Shown: positions 22,001-33,491 of the stretch, in pieces
Layout of the letters: each line of letters begins with the position of its first letter
Position numbering within the stretch: the stretch's first letter is position 1
Notes under the pieces: generated by a model
The model's database searches: none
What the model was told of the DNA's origin: nothing
The model's input: the letters and a program-made list of their open reading frames with translations, nothing else
Made by a program: the position numbers and the translations under genes
Assembly: GCA_904066235.2 (NCBI GenBank)
Contig: CAJFCV020000004.1
Span: 5,580,001-5,644,000, forward strand
Origin: Bursaphelenchus xylophilus
Lineage: Eukaryota; Nematoda; Chromadorea; Rhabditida; Aphelenchoididae
Direction: 5' to 3'
DNA length: 64,000 bases

Positions 22001-25000
22001 TAAACTACTTTGACTACTTCTTTACAACTGTTTTCACTGTTGAAATCACGCTCAAAGTTGTTGTATTCGGATTGGTTTTGCATCAGGGATCTTTCTGCCG
22101 TAATGCATTTAATTTACTTGATATTTTGGTTGTGGCGGTTTCCTTAATTTCATTCGTCCTCAAATCAGGCAAGTTATCATGTACATTTTATTGAGTTCGA
22201 TGTTTAGACGCCATCTCCGTGGTCAAGATTCTTCGTGTCCTGAGGGTGTTAAGACCTCTCCGTGCCATCAACCGCGCCAAAGGTCTCAAACACGTCGTGC
22301 AATGTGTGATTGTGGCTGTGAAGACCATCGGTAACATCATGTTGGTCACGTTCATGTTGCAATTCATGTTTGCCATTATTGGAGTCCAATTGTTCAAGGG
22401 CACCTTCTTCTCTTGCAATGATCTCTCCAAAATGACTGCTGCTGAATGTCGAGGAGAATTCATAACATACGAAGACGGAGATCCGACAAAACCGTTGAGA
22501 ATGGAAAGGGAATGGACCAGAAATGACTTCAACTTTGACAATGTGATGGATGCCATGATCTCCTTGTTTGTCGTATCAACATTCGAGGGATGGCCAGAGT
22601 AAGCAGAATATTTGTGATCGCTCATGTCACTCACTTTAGCTTGTTATACGTTGCAATCAATTCTAACGAGGAAGACAAAGGTCCGGTTTACAATGCCAGG
22701 CAGGCTGTTGCCATCTTCTTTATTGCATTTATCGTTGTCATCGCCTTTTTCATGATGAATATCTTCGTCGGTTTCGTCATCGTTACTTTCCAGAATGAAG
22801 GAGAACGTGAATACGAAAATTGTGAATTGGATAAAAATCAAGTAGGCCCTTTTTTATGACGGTCTTACCCACATTAACAAATCAACTGTAATAATCCGTA
22901 AATTTTAGCGCAAATGCATTGAATTCGCTTTAAAAGCGAAGCCCCATCGTCGTTACATCCCGAGAAACAGATTCCAATACCGGGTTTGGTGGTTCGTTAC
23001 ATCTCAATTCTTTGAATACGCCATATTCATCATAATCTTGCTGAACACGACTACTCTGGCCATGAAGCATTACCCTCCAGATATCCAGATGGATAACGTT
23101 CTCGATATTCTGAATCTTCTCTTCACGGGAGTCTTTGCGTTTGAAGCATTGTTTAAAATCATCGCGTTAAATCCGAAGAACTACTTTGGTGATCGCTGGA
23201 ATGCTTTTGATTTCGTCATCGTTCTGGGCTCTTTTATCGACATTATCTATGGCAAGCTGAGTCCCGGTTCCAATATTATTTCCATCAACTTCTTCCGTTT
23301 GTTCCGCGTGATGAGATTGGTCAAATTACTAGCGAGAGGAGAGGGCATCAGGACCCTTTTGTGGACATTCATGAAGTCATTCCAGGTAAATTTTGAGGTT
23401 TGCTCTACAAAAACTTCGTTGTGCACATCTGTAATCAAATATTGCTTTAGGCTCTCCCATACGTCGCTCTTTTGATCGTATTACTCTTTTTCATTTATGC
23501 TGTCATCGGAATGCAAGTTTTTGGTAAAGTGGCCTTAGATGATGACACGGAGATTCATCGGAATAACAACTTCCACACTTTCCCTGCGGCTGTTTTGGTG
23601 CTCTTCAGATCAGCCACTGGAGAAGCTTGGCAAGAGATCATGTTATCTTGTTCCGATCGACCGGATGTGACTTGTGATCCCTCATCCGATGACTACAAGA
23701 ATGATCCCACTGCATTATGCGGTGTCGACTTCGCCTATCCATACTTTATCTCCTTCTTCATGTTGTGTTCATTCTTAGTTATCAACTTGTTCGTGGCTGT
23801 CATCATGGATAACTTTGACTATCTTACTCGAGATTGGAGTATTCTGGGTCCTCACCATCTCGAAGAATTTGTGAGATTGTGGTCGGAATATGATCCTGAT
23901 GCCAAGGGAAGGATCAAACATCTTGATGTAGTTACCCTGCTGCGGAAGATCTCCCCGCCACTCGGATTTGGCAAACTTTGTCCTCATCGTTTGGCTTGCA
24001 AGGTAATTTACCGAAACTTTTAGTAAATAACGAGTAAGGGAAACTGACGGCCCTCTTCTTTCGGGTGGGAGACTTTTCGGTCCTCGCCTTTTCGGGTCAT
24101 GGGCTTTCCGGGTGGGAACTTTTCGGGTGACGAGTAAAAAATTGTAAAATCAAATGCTACTGATGACGCAAATTGTAGATAATTTTAAAAAAGCATTTAT
24201 CCGTTTTTGGGGTCTTCGACAGCGGGGATCGACGATTGGGGAAAAAGGCAATCGGAGAAACTGAAAAGTATAATTTTTCTTCGATGTAAGTGTCGAAATT
24301 AGGATAATCGATGGTGCTGAATTTGAAAATGACATTGATTTTTTGATCGTTACTTTTTCCTTAAGTAGTAATGTTTTGAACTTTTTTCACAAAAAATCGA
24401 TTAAGGCGTTTCCGATAGTGCTGATTCCGAAAGTCTTATTCATTTTTTCTATTTGAAATCAACACCGTCGAAAGCCCTAAATCCAGTATTGACGAAAAAA
24501 GTTTAAAAAAATACTACTGTACAGATGGAGAGGGTGGAAAAGGTCGAGAGCAATACAAATTATTATTAAAATTATTAACGGTACTATTAACACTAATGAC
24601 AAAGAATTTTCACATGGATTGTCCTTCCAGGTTTTTTTAAAAATTATCTACAATTTTGCGTCATCAGTATAATTTGATTTTACATATTTTTTACTCATCA
24701 CCCGAAAAGTCCCTACCTGAAAACCCCGAGACCCGATAAAGTACCACCCGAAAATGCGAGGACCGAAAGTCTCCCACCCGAAAAGGCGGGGCGGAAAAGT
24801 CCTGACCCTGCGAGTAACATTGCTACTGATATATCATAATATTAAAGTGTGTTTCTTTAGCGTCTTGTGTCAATGAATATGCCTCTAAATAGCGATGGTA
24901 CTGTATGTTTCAATGCTACCCTCTTTGCCTTGGTTCGAACGAATTTGAAAATTTATACGGAAGGAAACATCGACGAAGCCAACGAACAATTAAGAGCTGC

Positions 25001-27879
25001 CATTCGCCGAATCTGGAAGAGAACTCCCATAAAGATGCTGGATGAAGTCGTCCCTCCAGCAGGACGTAAGTTGATTCTTGCAGACTTCATGTTCAATGAC
25101 CGTTATAGGAGGAGATGATGTAACCGTCGGAAAATTCTATGCCACTTTCTTGATCCAGGATTATTTCCGTCGATTCAAGAAGCGCAAGGAATTGGAGTCC
25201 AAGGGTGTAATCCCTGTTCAAAACACCCAAGCTATGGCATTGCAGGTAGACCGATTATCAAAAATTGAATTCGGACGTAGTGGATTGCAATTCAACATTA
25301 CCGTTAATTTAGGCTGGTCTCCGAACTCTGCACGACATTGGTCCCGAATTGAAACGAGCCATCTCTGGGAATCTGGAAACAGACTTTGTGAACGAGCTGG
25401 AAGAGCCTCAACACCGGGTCAGTCCTCTGTTTTGTTTGCCCAAGTTATCCTATCTCCTCTTATCGAATGCCATTTTCCGGGGGCCCTGACCTTTTGATGC
25501 CTTTTTGTATGAATTCGGCCGTCCAACGAAATTAGGGTCCTTGGAAGAAAGGCCCTCTGGGCAATTTTGCGGCCGACAAATTAAGCGCCGGGAATTCTTG
25601 TTTTAACGGCGCCCTCCTTTTCAGCGGACTCATTCCCTTTTCAACAACATCGTGAATGCGTTGAGCGGATCCAATCAGCCGGGCAGTACTAGCGGCGCCG
25701 GCTCTTCGTCCAGCGCCACCGGTCCCCGGCACCACCATCATAACCATCACCCCTACGAGAAGGAGGAACGGAAGCTCTTGCCTCTCAAGAGTAAGTTCTT
25801 GCTGCGCAAGTCCGGCCTCAACTCGGACTACGAGCTGGAGCAAGGTACACTTGACCGTCTTCTTCCCACCCGTCCCAGTAATTTCAGTCTTCCCTTCTTC
25901 TAGTCTTTCAACGTAGATTGTAAATACCTCCGTTTGGTGTTCTCTTCAAGTTTGTGTTCGTTTTCCACTTTTACTATTGTTTTATTTGGTATTATTTTGA
26001 CGTTTTCTCGGATCACCAGCTATACGCACTACTCATGTACTACTACTTAAATGTACCTCGTCGGAAATTATGATCCATAATTGTTGTAGCACCGTACTTT
26101 TTGATGACCAGAGTTTTTGGCATGGCCATAATTTCCGAACGGGTTTCTTGTGCTCAGGATTGAATCATCCGGTTTGTGGTGTTTTGCGATTCCACTAATT
26201 TAGATACCCAACCTCACCTTTGTTTGTTACACTGGATTGGTGAAAGCATCGTCGGTGTTCGCTGTACGTTTGTAAATATTCCATTCACTTTTATATGTTA
26301 AATAAAATGTATCTCAAGTGAATGAAAGGCGACAACATCGCCACTAACATTGTTCATTTAATTGTTGTGTTGTGAAAAAGTTTAAATGGATGTAGCAGAA
26401 GACAAAGGGAGGACCAGGTACACTGGGTATGTCATTTGTTTATGCATGAACAGCCAGACGTAAGTTGAAGAAGTAAGATTCGTGTGGATGGGTGCTCAGT
26501 GCAGCACGCAACATTGGGACGAACCTGTCCTCGATGCCATAAACTTTCGTCTTCATTGGATCTCGGCCTCATTCTTATGGCTTTATTCTTTTTTTTGTCG
26601 TCTTTCCCATGAGAGCCAATTTCCGACCTCAGAATTTCAAATCGTATTCAATTTCGTTTTTTTAGTGGATGGTCTCTCGCCAACACATTCCATAGCCGCG
26701 GCGGATACGATCAGCAACGAGCATTTCCGTCTCCACCGGGGAATGCCAACTAATAACAGCATTAATATTCCGACTCAAGTAAGTTCATCAAGACTGAACT
26801 TTTAACACTTATACTATTTATTTTAGAACAACATATATCATAACGAAAAGCAACCACTAGTCCAAAATCAAGCCCGCTATGGAAAAGCCAATGGGGGACC
26901 GGTAACTGGTAGGAAGCTTCCCAATCTGGCCAAACTGTATGGCCGCGGTGCTGATCGCCACTTCCATACCTCCTCCACGGAATCTCAACAACCTTTAAAT
27001 CCTTCTCACGACTCGAGAGACTCCTCCCTAGGTCCGCAGAGACCGGTCGACCCGGCTAGGAGGTTCATTTTCGCAAACCGAACGTAAGCACCAACTAATG
27101 CATAAACAATCCAATGTCCATATTATATTCAATTTTCGTATTTTAGAATGCCACCGGAATCTGATGACGAAGATTATTTTGAAAGGAGGAAAAGGATTGA
27201 TGCTATGGAGAGGATGGAAGAACATGAGAGAAATCGACCACCCATCCAAGAGCCTCTTCACCTGGCCAGAAACCAAGCCTTTGCCATAGCCGGTCTTCAA
27301 TCAGAGACCGAGTATGACATGCAATCCCCCACCCATTCTCGGATTGGGGGTTACGGCTTAATGGACGGAATTATCGATGATGATAGCAGAACTTATCGAC
27401 CGGTGCCTGAGGGAAAATCAGTCCGACTTCCTCACACAGACAGTCGACGGACTTTATTCAGACCAGCTGAACCCGATGAATATTACGGATACGATCAGAC
27501 ATGCCAACCCGTCCAAAGACAACTGCCAAATCATAACCAACGACCACATCCGGCTGACCAACTGGTCAGAGATGCCCTGCAAACTAGTCTAGGAAGGTAT
27601 ATGGATCCGCAGGTGGTCGAGGTGGCCCGAAGAGAATTAGCGGAAGCCTACGAACTGGATGATCGACAGCTTCATACAGCAGCCCAATATACTCTCGCCA
27701 ATCCAAGTTATCTAGAACATGTTGGTGGTATTCGACCCGAGGAAATCAACGATTTCAACCAGTACTCCCAACAATCCCTTCTCCGTCGTGCTGATCCTCA
27801 TCATCCTCATGGAACCACAATCAGCAACGCAAACGGATCCTCGAAAGACGAGGATCTTCTTCTAGTTACCACCTTGTAA
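19022..27879 (+). CDS. egl-19: L-type (Cav1) voltage-gated calcium channel alpha-1 subunit
   Basis: Complete four-domain channel of about 2,036 residues in 19 exons: 19022-19132, 19264-19536, 19579-19718, 19778-20020, 20085-20608, 20657-20893, 20941-21377, 21415-22168, 22208-22598, 22640-22841, 22909-23385, 23451-24002, 24861-25065, about 25109-25245, 25313-25417, 25625-25844, 26666-26778, 26827-27083 and 27147-27879. The frame is kept across all of them. The EEEE selectivity ring is visible: LEGW (domain I), GEDW (II), FEGW (III), GEAW (IV). S4 segments carry regular Arg (for example [18 protein letters not shown]). After IVS6 come an EF-hand ([14 protein letters not shown]), the L-type IQ motif [19 protein letters not shown], and a C-terminus ending in VTTL, a class I PDZ ligand. 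The IQ and domain I sequence place it with Cav1/EGL-19 rather than UNC-2 or CCA-1. One intron is GC-AG; one holds a foldback element. Confidence 0.97.
24031..24817. repeat. Foldback/MITE-like element inside a channel intron
   Basis: Inverted repeats of about 160-180 bp: left arm about 24038-24196, right arm about 24632-24810. The inner arm word GATGACGCAAATTGTAGATAA on the left is answered by TTATCTACAATTTTGCGTCATC on the right. The outer part of each arm is a run of about 16-bp units built on CTTTTCGGGTGGGA. CGAGTAA flanks both ends (24031-24037 and 24811-24817), a candidate target duplication, though the word also occurs once inside. No coding frame. Confidence 0.85.
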
Positions 27880-28169
27880 TCTTCTTAAGTGCCGAATCTC
27901 GTACATATGTCTCCTTAATTTAATCTGTGATTTCGTACATGTATTATCTACAGTCCTCTACATGTGTCGCCTTGGATCAGAGACTTCTAGACCATTAGAC
28001 AACAGCTAGGTTCTTCAGAAGCAGATCCCCGGGCTTCCCTCTTTCCATTAAGGTTCCTAAAATAATGCTCAATCGTCTCTTATATATATTATTGTTAAAG
28101 CGTCGTCGGATATGGCGTTGAGACCGGTTTATTTTCCTATTTTTCTCATTTTTTACCGTATTTTACAAC

Positions 28170-28175
28170 AATAAA
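28170..28175 (+). terminator. Candidate poly(A) signal of the calcium channel
   Basis: AATAAA about 290 nt after the channel stop codon, with no closer canonical signal. The stretch from here to the nuclear receptor start (28651) is otherwise non-coding. Confidence 0.45.
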
Positions 28176-28650
28176 TTACGAACATGGTTCTGCGAATAAC
28201 TGGGGCAGAAACTGAGGGAAGCGACGCACGTAGCCGGCGTTCGGCAAATCTGTGTTACTAAATAAATAACATGGAAGTGAATGGAGCAATCAATCGACTG
28301 TTAGAGACGGCCGAACACTCTGCTCTTGCTTCGACGTTTCAAAGGCGGGGGTCGGAGAGCGGGCGTTCAGTTAGAGAAAAGACTTTCGGTTACCTGACTC
28401 AAAAAAGTTAGAGTCCATACAATAGTGCCTTCGGGGGTCGCGCAGCCATTCTCTTTTTTTATCCCGCCATTCAGTTCCAATTTCCATATTTGTTAATACT
28501 TAATTTCCGTTTTTGATGATTTCCTTCCATTTTTAGATCACGTTAAGAATAAGGGAGCATCTAGCCTTTACCTTATTAAACTACTTCCATCATTCATCAA
28601 CGAAAAAAGCACTTATCCGAATTTAGTTAGATGTGGCTAGAAACGCCCTA

Positions 28651-30902
28651 ATGGCTGTCAACTATATTTCTGATTCTCCGATCAGTAATGCGTTGCCTTC
28701 GCCCGTGATTAGCGATGCCGCGGCACAAAAACGGTCAATCCGAGTGTGCGCTGTTTGTGGTGATACCCCTGCCAAATTGCATTACGGCGTCTTGGCCTGT
28801 TTTGGTTGTAAAGGTTTCTTCCGAAGGGCCGTCAAGGAAGGAAGGAACAAATATGTATGTCGTTACGACAAGCAATGCAAGGTGGACAAATGTAGGGGTC
28901 TTCTGAAAGTTTTCTACCTTCAAATTAATACTGATTTAATGTTTTTTCCATATTTAGATGAAAGAAATAGTTGTCGCTATTGTCGCTTCCGACGTTGCTT
29001 GGAAGTTGGCATGAATCCTGATGGTAAGTGCAAATGTTTCTGGTTACGCAATATTAACATTCCTAGCTGTGCGGCCGGATCGAAGCGAAGGGACGGGTCG
29101 AAGTCGCAACAAATCTATCTCTTCGGAGCAAATCAAGTCCATCCACGCTTCCTCGCACTTCCGGTTGACTCGGCAAGACTCAAGTCGGCCAGCTGAAACT
29201 ATTGCCGTGGCAGACATCACCAAGGGCCAAGAGTAGGTGTTTGATGTCCATTTCTCATCACAAACAAATGTAAAAACAATTCTTTTGTTTTCAGCGAATT
29301 GGTTGACGAGATCACAAAGCTCGAAGACAGAAGCATAAAAGATTGTCGAACGCAGAGTCTGGATTCGGTCAAGAATTTTACACTCAAGAGTTTAATCAAC
29401 GAACGCATTCTCGCGTCAACCGAACAAGTAATTGACTAGTTAGCCAACGGGACTAATTCCGTACCAATCTTGCAGAATCGGCCAATCTACGAGAACGGAG
29501 ACAACTCCTTCCATGCCCTGTGGCGGATTGTTCAGGTGGTTGATTGGGTGAATGGATTGTGTGCCCTGGCCCTTGAAAAAACGGAAACTGCAGACACATT
29601 CACGGTAGAAGACAAGGTCGCAATTGTACAGAATGTTTTCACCAGAATAACCTTTTTTCGTTTGTGTGTGGATCGAGTTTTAGAGAGAGAAACAGACCAA
29701 TTGGCCGTTCTGCGCACACTTTTCTTAGAAGAGTGAGTTGAGACGGGGCAAGGGACAAGGAAAAACAAATTTTATTTGTTTAGAGACGACTTGGTTTATA
29801 ATTCGGCCAGTGAAGATGTAATTCGTCCATTGAAGAAGACCGCCGTCACCAAGACGGAGTTATTGCTTTTCCAGGCCATCTTAACCTCGGATCCGGCCAT
29901 AAAAGGAATAAGGCCCGCAGCGTCAGATCTGTTGTCACAGTTCCGTAATCTCCTTCAAGACTCGCTGCTGGAGGTCATCAAAAAATCTCACCCCTTTGGA
30001 ATTTCATCTTTCGCGCAATATGGCAATATGTTACTGCTGACCCCTGCTATTATAGTAGGTACCCCACGTAATCAGTTTATATTAAACTTCAGACTATATC
30101 GGATCGACTCCACTCAGCTCTCCAACAACAATTCCCTCTGTCTGTGCCTGTGGGAGAGGCCCCTCACTTCCGGCTACTCCAATATCTTGCTAATCCCGAT
30201 ACCACTGACTACCTCCGATTCCCGCAGTTCAATCGCAAATTATTTACAACAGAGAAGCAGGAGAAACTCCCAGAGGCACCGATGCCACTGACAAACACCT
30301 GGCAGACCTTTGCAAATGCCTTTACCGAGATTCATATGACAAATCATTTGAACGCATCGTGTCGAGGTCCCACTTTCTCTTTGATGTCAGCTCTAAATCC
30401 ATCCTTGCATGGTCCTTCTTTTTACACCGCCCCGTCCCTCTTCCCAAATCAGCCCCTGCCTGATCCACCTCCTAGTTGTTCTGCTTTTGTTACTGTTCCA
30501 GCACCTCCTCTAACAGTAACCGCCCCAAGTCCGTCCACAGAAGTCTTAACGCCACAAGGAATTTCCTTGAGCAGTCCGGGTGGAAGTGCAGATATCTGTG
30601 GAACAATTGCATATCCCTTGAGTAATTCCTCCACCGATTCTCAACAAGGTCGACACAATCGACTGGAAGTTCCGAGTTCAACAAATCAACCCTTACATAG
30701 TAATGGAAGGGTTTACAAGCTACCTCTCCAATTAACCAAATCCATTGAAGAGATGCTAAAACCCCCAGGGCAGACTCAAGATGACCTCAATTGGAACAAA
30801 CCGCTGACGATGGACTGGGCTGATCTCCAAGTTAGTACCCCTGCATTTAACAAAGAAGTCGCCAAATTCTTCCCCGAAACCGCGCTACCAAATAATGTGT
30901 AG
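28651..30902 (+). CDS. Nuclear hormone receptor
   Basis: Ligand-regulated transcription factor with a C4 zinc-finger DNA-binding domain and a ligand-binding domain. The first finger is [20 protein letters not shown] with the P-box [10 protein letters not shown]; the second finger is [11 protein letters not shown] then [20 protein letters not shown] across a 62-nt intron. The ligand-binding domain runs through [16 protein letters not shown] and ends near HFRLLQYL, followed by a Pro/Ser/Thr-rich tail of about 200 residues. Exons: 28651-28893, about 28958-29021, 29067-29233, 29295-29428, 29476-29732, 29783-30052 and 30094-30902. I start at the ATG at 28651; an ATG at 28631 lies in another frame. 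The P-box residue Phe in place of the usual Asn/Glu is unusual. I cannot assign it to a particular nematode NHR. Confidence 0.88.
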
Positions 30903-31128
30903 ACTCTGCGATATTTGTTTGCATTTCCATTGTGATCCTTCTCAGACATATCAGATAGTCTAAGATAGCATTATTATTATTGTATTTTGTCGATGAATGA
31001 GTTGAAGGCTTCCGGGCATAAGCTCCTTGCCCATATTACAAATTCAAAGCGAGGTCCGAAAGCCTTGTACTTTTTACACAACGGCGGCAGTACACTCTAT
31101 CTATTATATGTATGTGCAACAAACTGAA

Positions 31129-31134
31129 AATAAA
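31129..31134 (+). terminator. Candidate poly(A) signal of the nuclear receptor
   Basis: AATAAA about 225 nt after the stop codon; the next gene on the same strand starts about 215 bp later. Confidence 0.5.
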
Positions 31135-31350
31135 TGGAACTGTTAGCGATTTTGTTTTAATTTATTCCGACAATAATATCAGACCTGCAAGTTTTGCTTC
31201 ACCCGAGAGAGAAATGGAGATGGGTGAAGAAATAGTCCGATCGAACCCGGAGGCAATCGAGGGGTTGTTGCTCCTCTTTTCGGTTCTTTCAGGCGAGTAA
31301 TCGGGCCTTTTTAATTCCGCCGCGGTGCTTTTGGCGGACCACAACTTTGA

Positions 31351-33238
31351 ATGGCTCGCATTGGTATCCGACGGCTAAGTAAGTCATATATTTTAAAATA
31401 ATTATGAAGAATCTTTCAGAATGCGGAAAATGTGTGGGATTCTGTCAGAAAAATCTTCTTCTCACCTTAACCATAAATGCAGTCATCATTGGTTTGGCTT
31501 TGGGCTTTCTTTTACGGGGTCTTAGTCCAACCGAAGAAGCCATTCAGCTCATTAACTTCCCTGGCGAAATCTTTCTTCAGATTTTAAAGTTGATGATCCT
31601 TCCTTTGATCTTCTCTTCACTCATTTCTGCCCTCGCTCAATTGGATGCAAAATCAGCGGGGCAGATGGGGATGATGACCGTTGGGTATTATCTTCTGACT
31701 GTTGTTCTTTCGACCATTGTAAGTGTATCTACTGGTTGTTTATTTCTATAGACGGGTATAATTCTAGTCTTAGCTATCCATCCAGGTCATCCTGAAGCCA
31801 ATCCTGGATCCAACACTTACATCGCGAGTGAACATCAAGCCGTCTCTCCATTGGATACCTTCCTTGATGTTGTCCGAAACATGTTTCCAGAGAATGTAAT
31901 CCAGGCAACTTTTCAACGAGTCCAAACAAGTTATTATGAGCAAAAGCCAAAGACCCAGAGGGCAAATATAACGAATGCAATCATTAAAAAGAAAATCGAA
32001 TATGCTGAAGGGATGAACATCCTGGGTGAGTTTAACAACATTAGTTAACACCCTTTAGGCATTATCATGTTTTGTTCTGGATTTGGTATCATAATTTCTC
32101 AATTCGGAGAAAAGGCGAGAATAATCATCGACTTTTTCATTATCCTCGAAGCCGTGATAATGAAGCTAGTAGATGTTTTCATGTGGTTCGCTCCTCTTGG
32201 TATCATTTGTTTGATCGCAGGAAACATTTTGGAACTCGAAGATCTGTCGGATACTGCTCAACTGTTGTTAATGTATGTGATCACGGTCCTAGGAGGCCTT
32301 ACAATTCACACGATCTTAACGATGCCTCTTCTTTATTTCCTACTGACCAGGAAGAATCCTCTTACTGTATGTAATGGCATGATCCAAGCTCTGGTCACAG
32401 CTTTTGGTACTGCTTCGGGGTAAGTAAACAGTAAGATGACAGTTGCAATTCACAGGGGAGCTGCATTACCGGTCTCAATGCAATGCATGGAAGATAATCT
32501 GAAGGTGGACAGAAGGATTACACGTTTTGTGTTGCCCTTAGGGTCTACAATAAACATGGTAAGAGTTTAACTCACATTTTAAAATTGCTTGCAGGATGGC
32601 AATGCCTTATATGAAGCCGTTGCGGTTATCTTCATTGCTCAACTTAATGGAGTCGAACTTACGATCGCTGAGGTTATTACAGTGAGGTAGGCCAATGTGT
32701 TCACAGCATTAAGTGTTTGTAGTTTGATATCTACAATTGCCTCGCTGGGACTAAACTCAGTCCCTGCCGGACTGGTTAGTATTTTGGTGATCTTGAAAAC
32801 GGTGGATCTCCCAACAAAAGACGTTTCCCTACTTATTACAGTAGATTGGCTAATGTAAGTAAGAATAGGAGAAAGAGATATTTTCAGTGATCGAGTTAGG
32901 ACCTCCATCAATGTTTTGGGTGATGCCTTTACAGCATCAATTGTGTCGCATTACCTTCAGAAAGAATTGGACAAAGCCGATGAATTCAATGAATTCCATC
33001 AGCAATTAACCCAAGAAGCTTGTAAGGAAAAAAAAGAAATAAGTACATTTATACTTCAGTGTTGTTAAAATCTGCGGCAAACAGCAGAAAAGGTTCTTTC
33101 TCCAAATTCATCGAGACTCCTATGTTATCCACCAGAAACAGTCGGAGACCTTCAATTGATGTTATGAGCTGGAGAGAACAAGATCTACTCAACAAACTCA
33201 GTTCTCAAGTCGCGTTACCTCTTGTCAAACACCTGTAA
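31351..33238 (+). CDS. Excitatory amino acid transporter family (SLC1), divergent substrate hairpins
   Basis: Multi-pass SLC1/EAAT-type transporter of about 530 residues. Family landmarks: [20 protein letters not shown] early, the extended extracellular loop between TM3 and TM4, [18 protein letters not shown] (TM7) and [20 protein letters not shown] (TM8). TM8 keeps the Arg and Asp that bind the substrate side chain and amino group in glutamate transporters. HP1 reads GTASGGAALP where EAATs have a Ser-rich SSSSATLP-type tip, and HP2 reads [13 protein letters not shown] where they have ASIGAAGIPQAGLV, one residue shorter. Exons: 31351-31378, 31420-31717, 31753-32024, 32059-32418, 32454-32558, 32595-32684, 32722-32856, 32887-33019 and 33060-33238. 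The ATG at 31351 gives a short basic first exon. Substrate preference may differ from glutamate (inference). Confidence 0.9.
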
Positions 33239-33491
33239 ATTCCCGTATTTGTATACTGATTATAATATACTGTATTATTTCGGACTGTTTTTTCGAATAA
33301 TAAGAGTAGTTTTTTTGTTATCCTTTCCTTCACCGAAAACATTAACCTGCAAATTCTTGGCATGGTGTTGTAAGCCGATATTATCGGCCGATATTTTTTA
33401 TTTTATTTTTTTCACGTGAAATTCTGCGAAGCTTTGAAGCGTGGTATGCGAAAAGAATTTGATAGATAGCAGAAAAAAGTGTGATTTTGGA

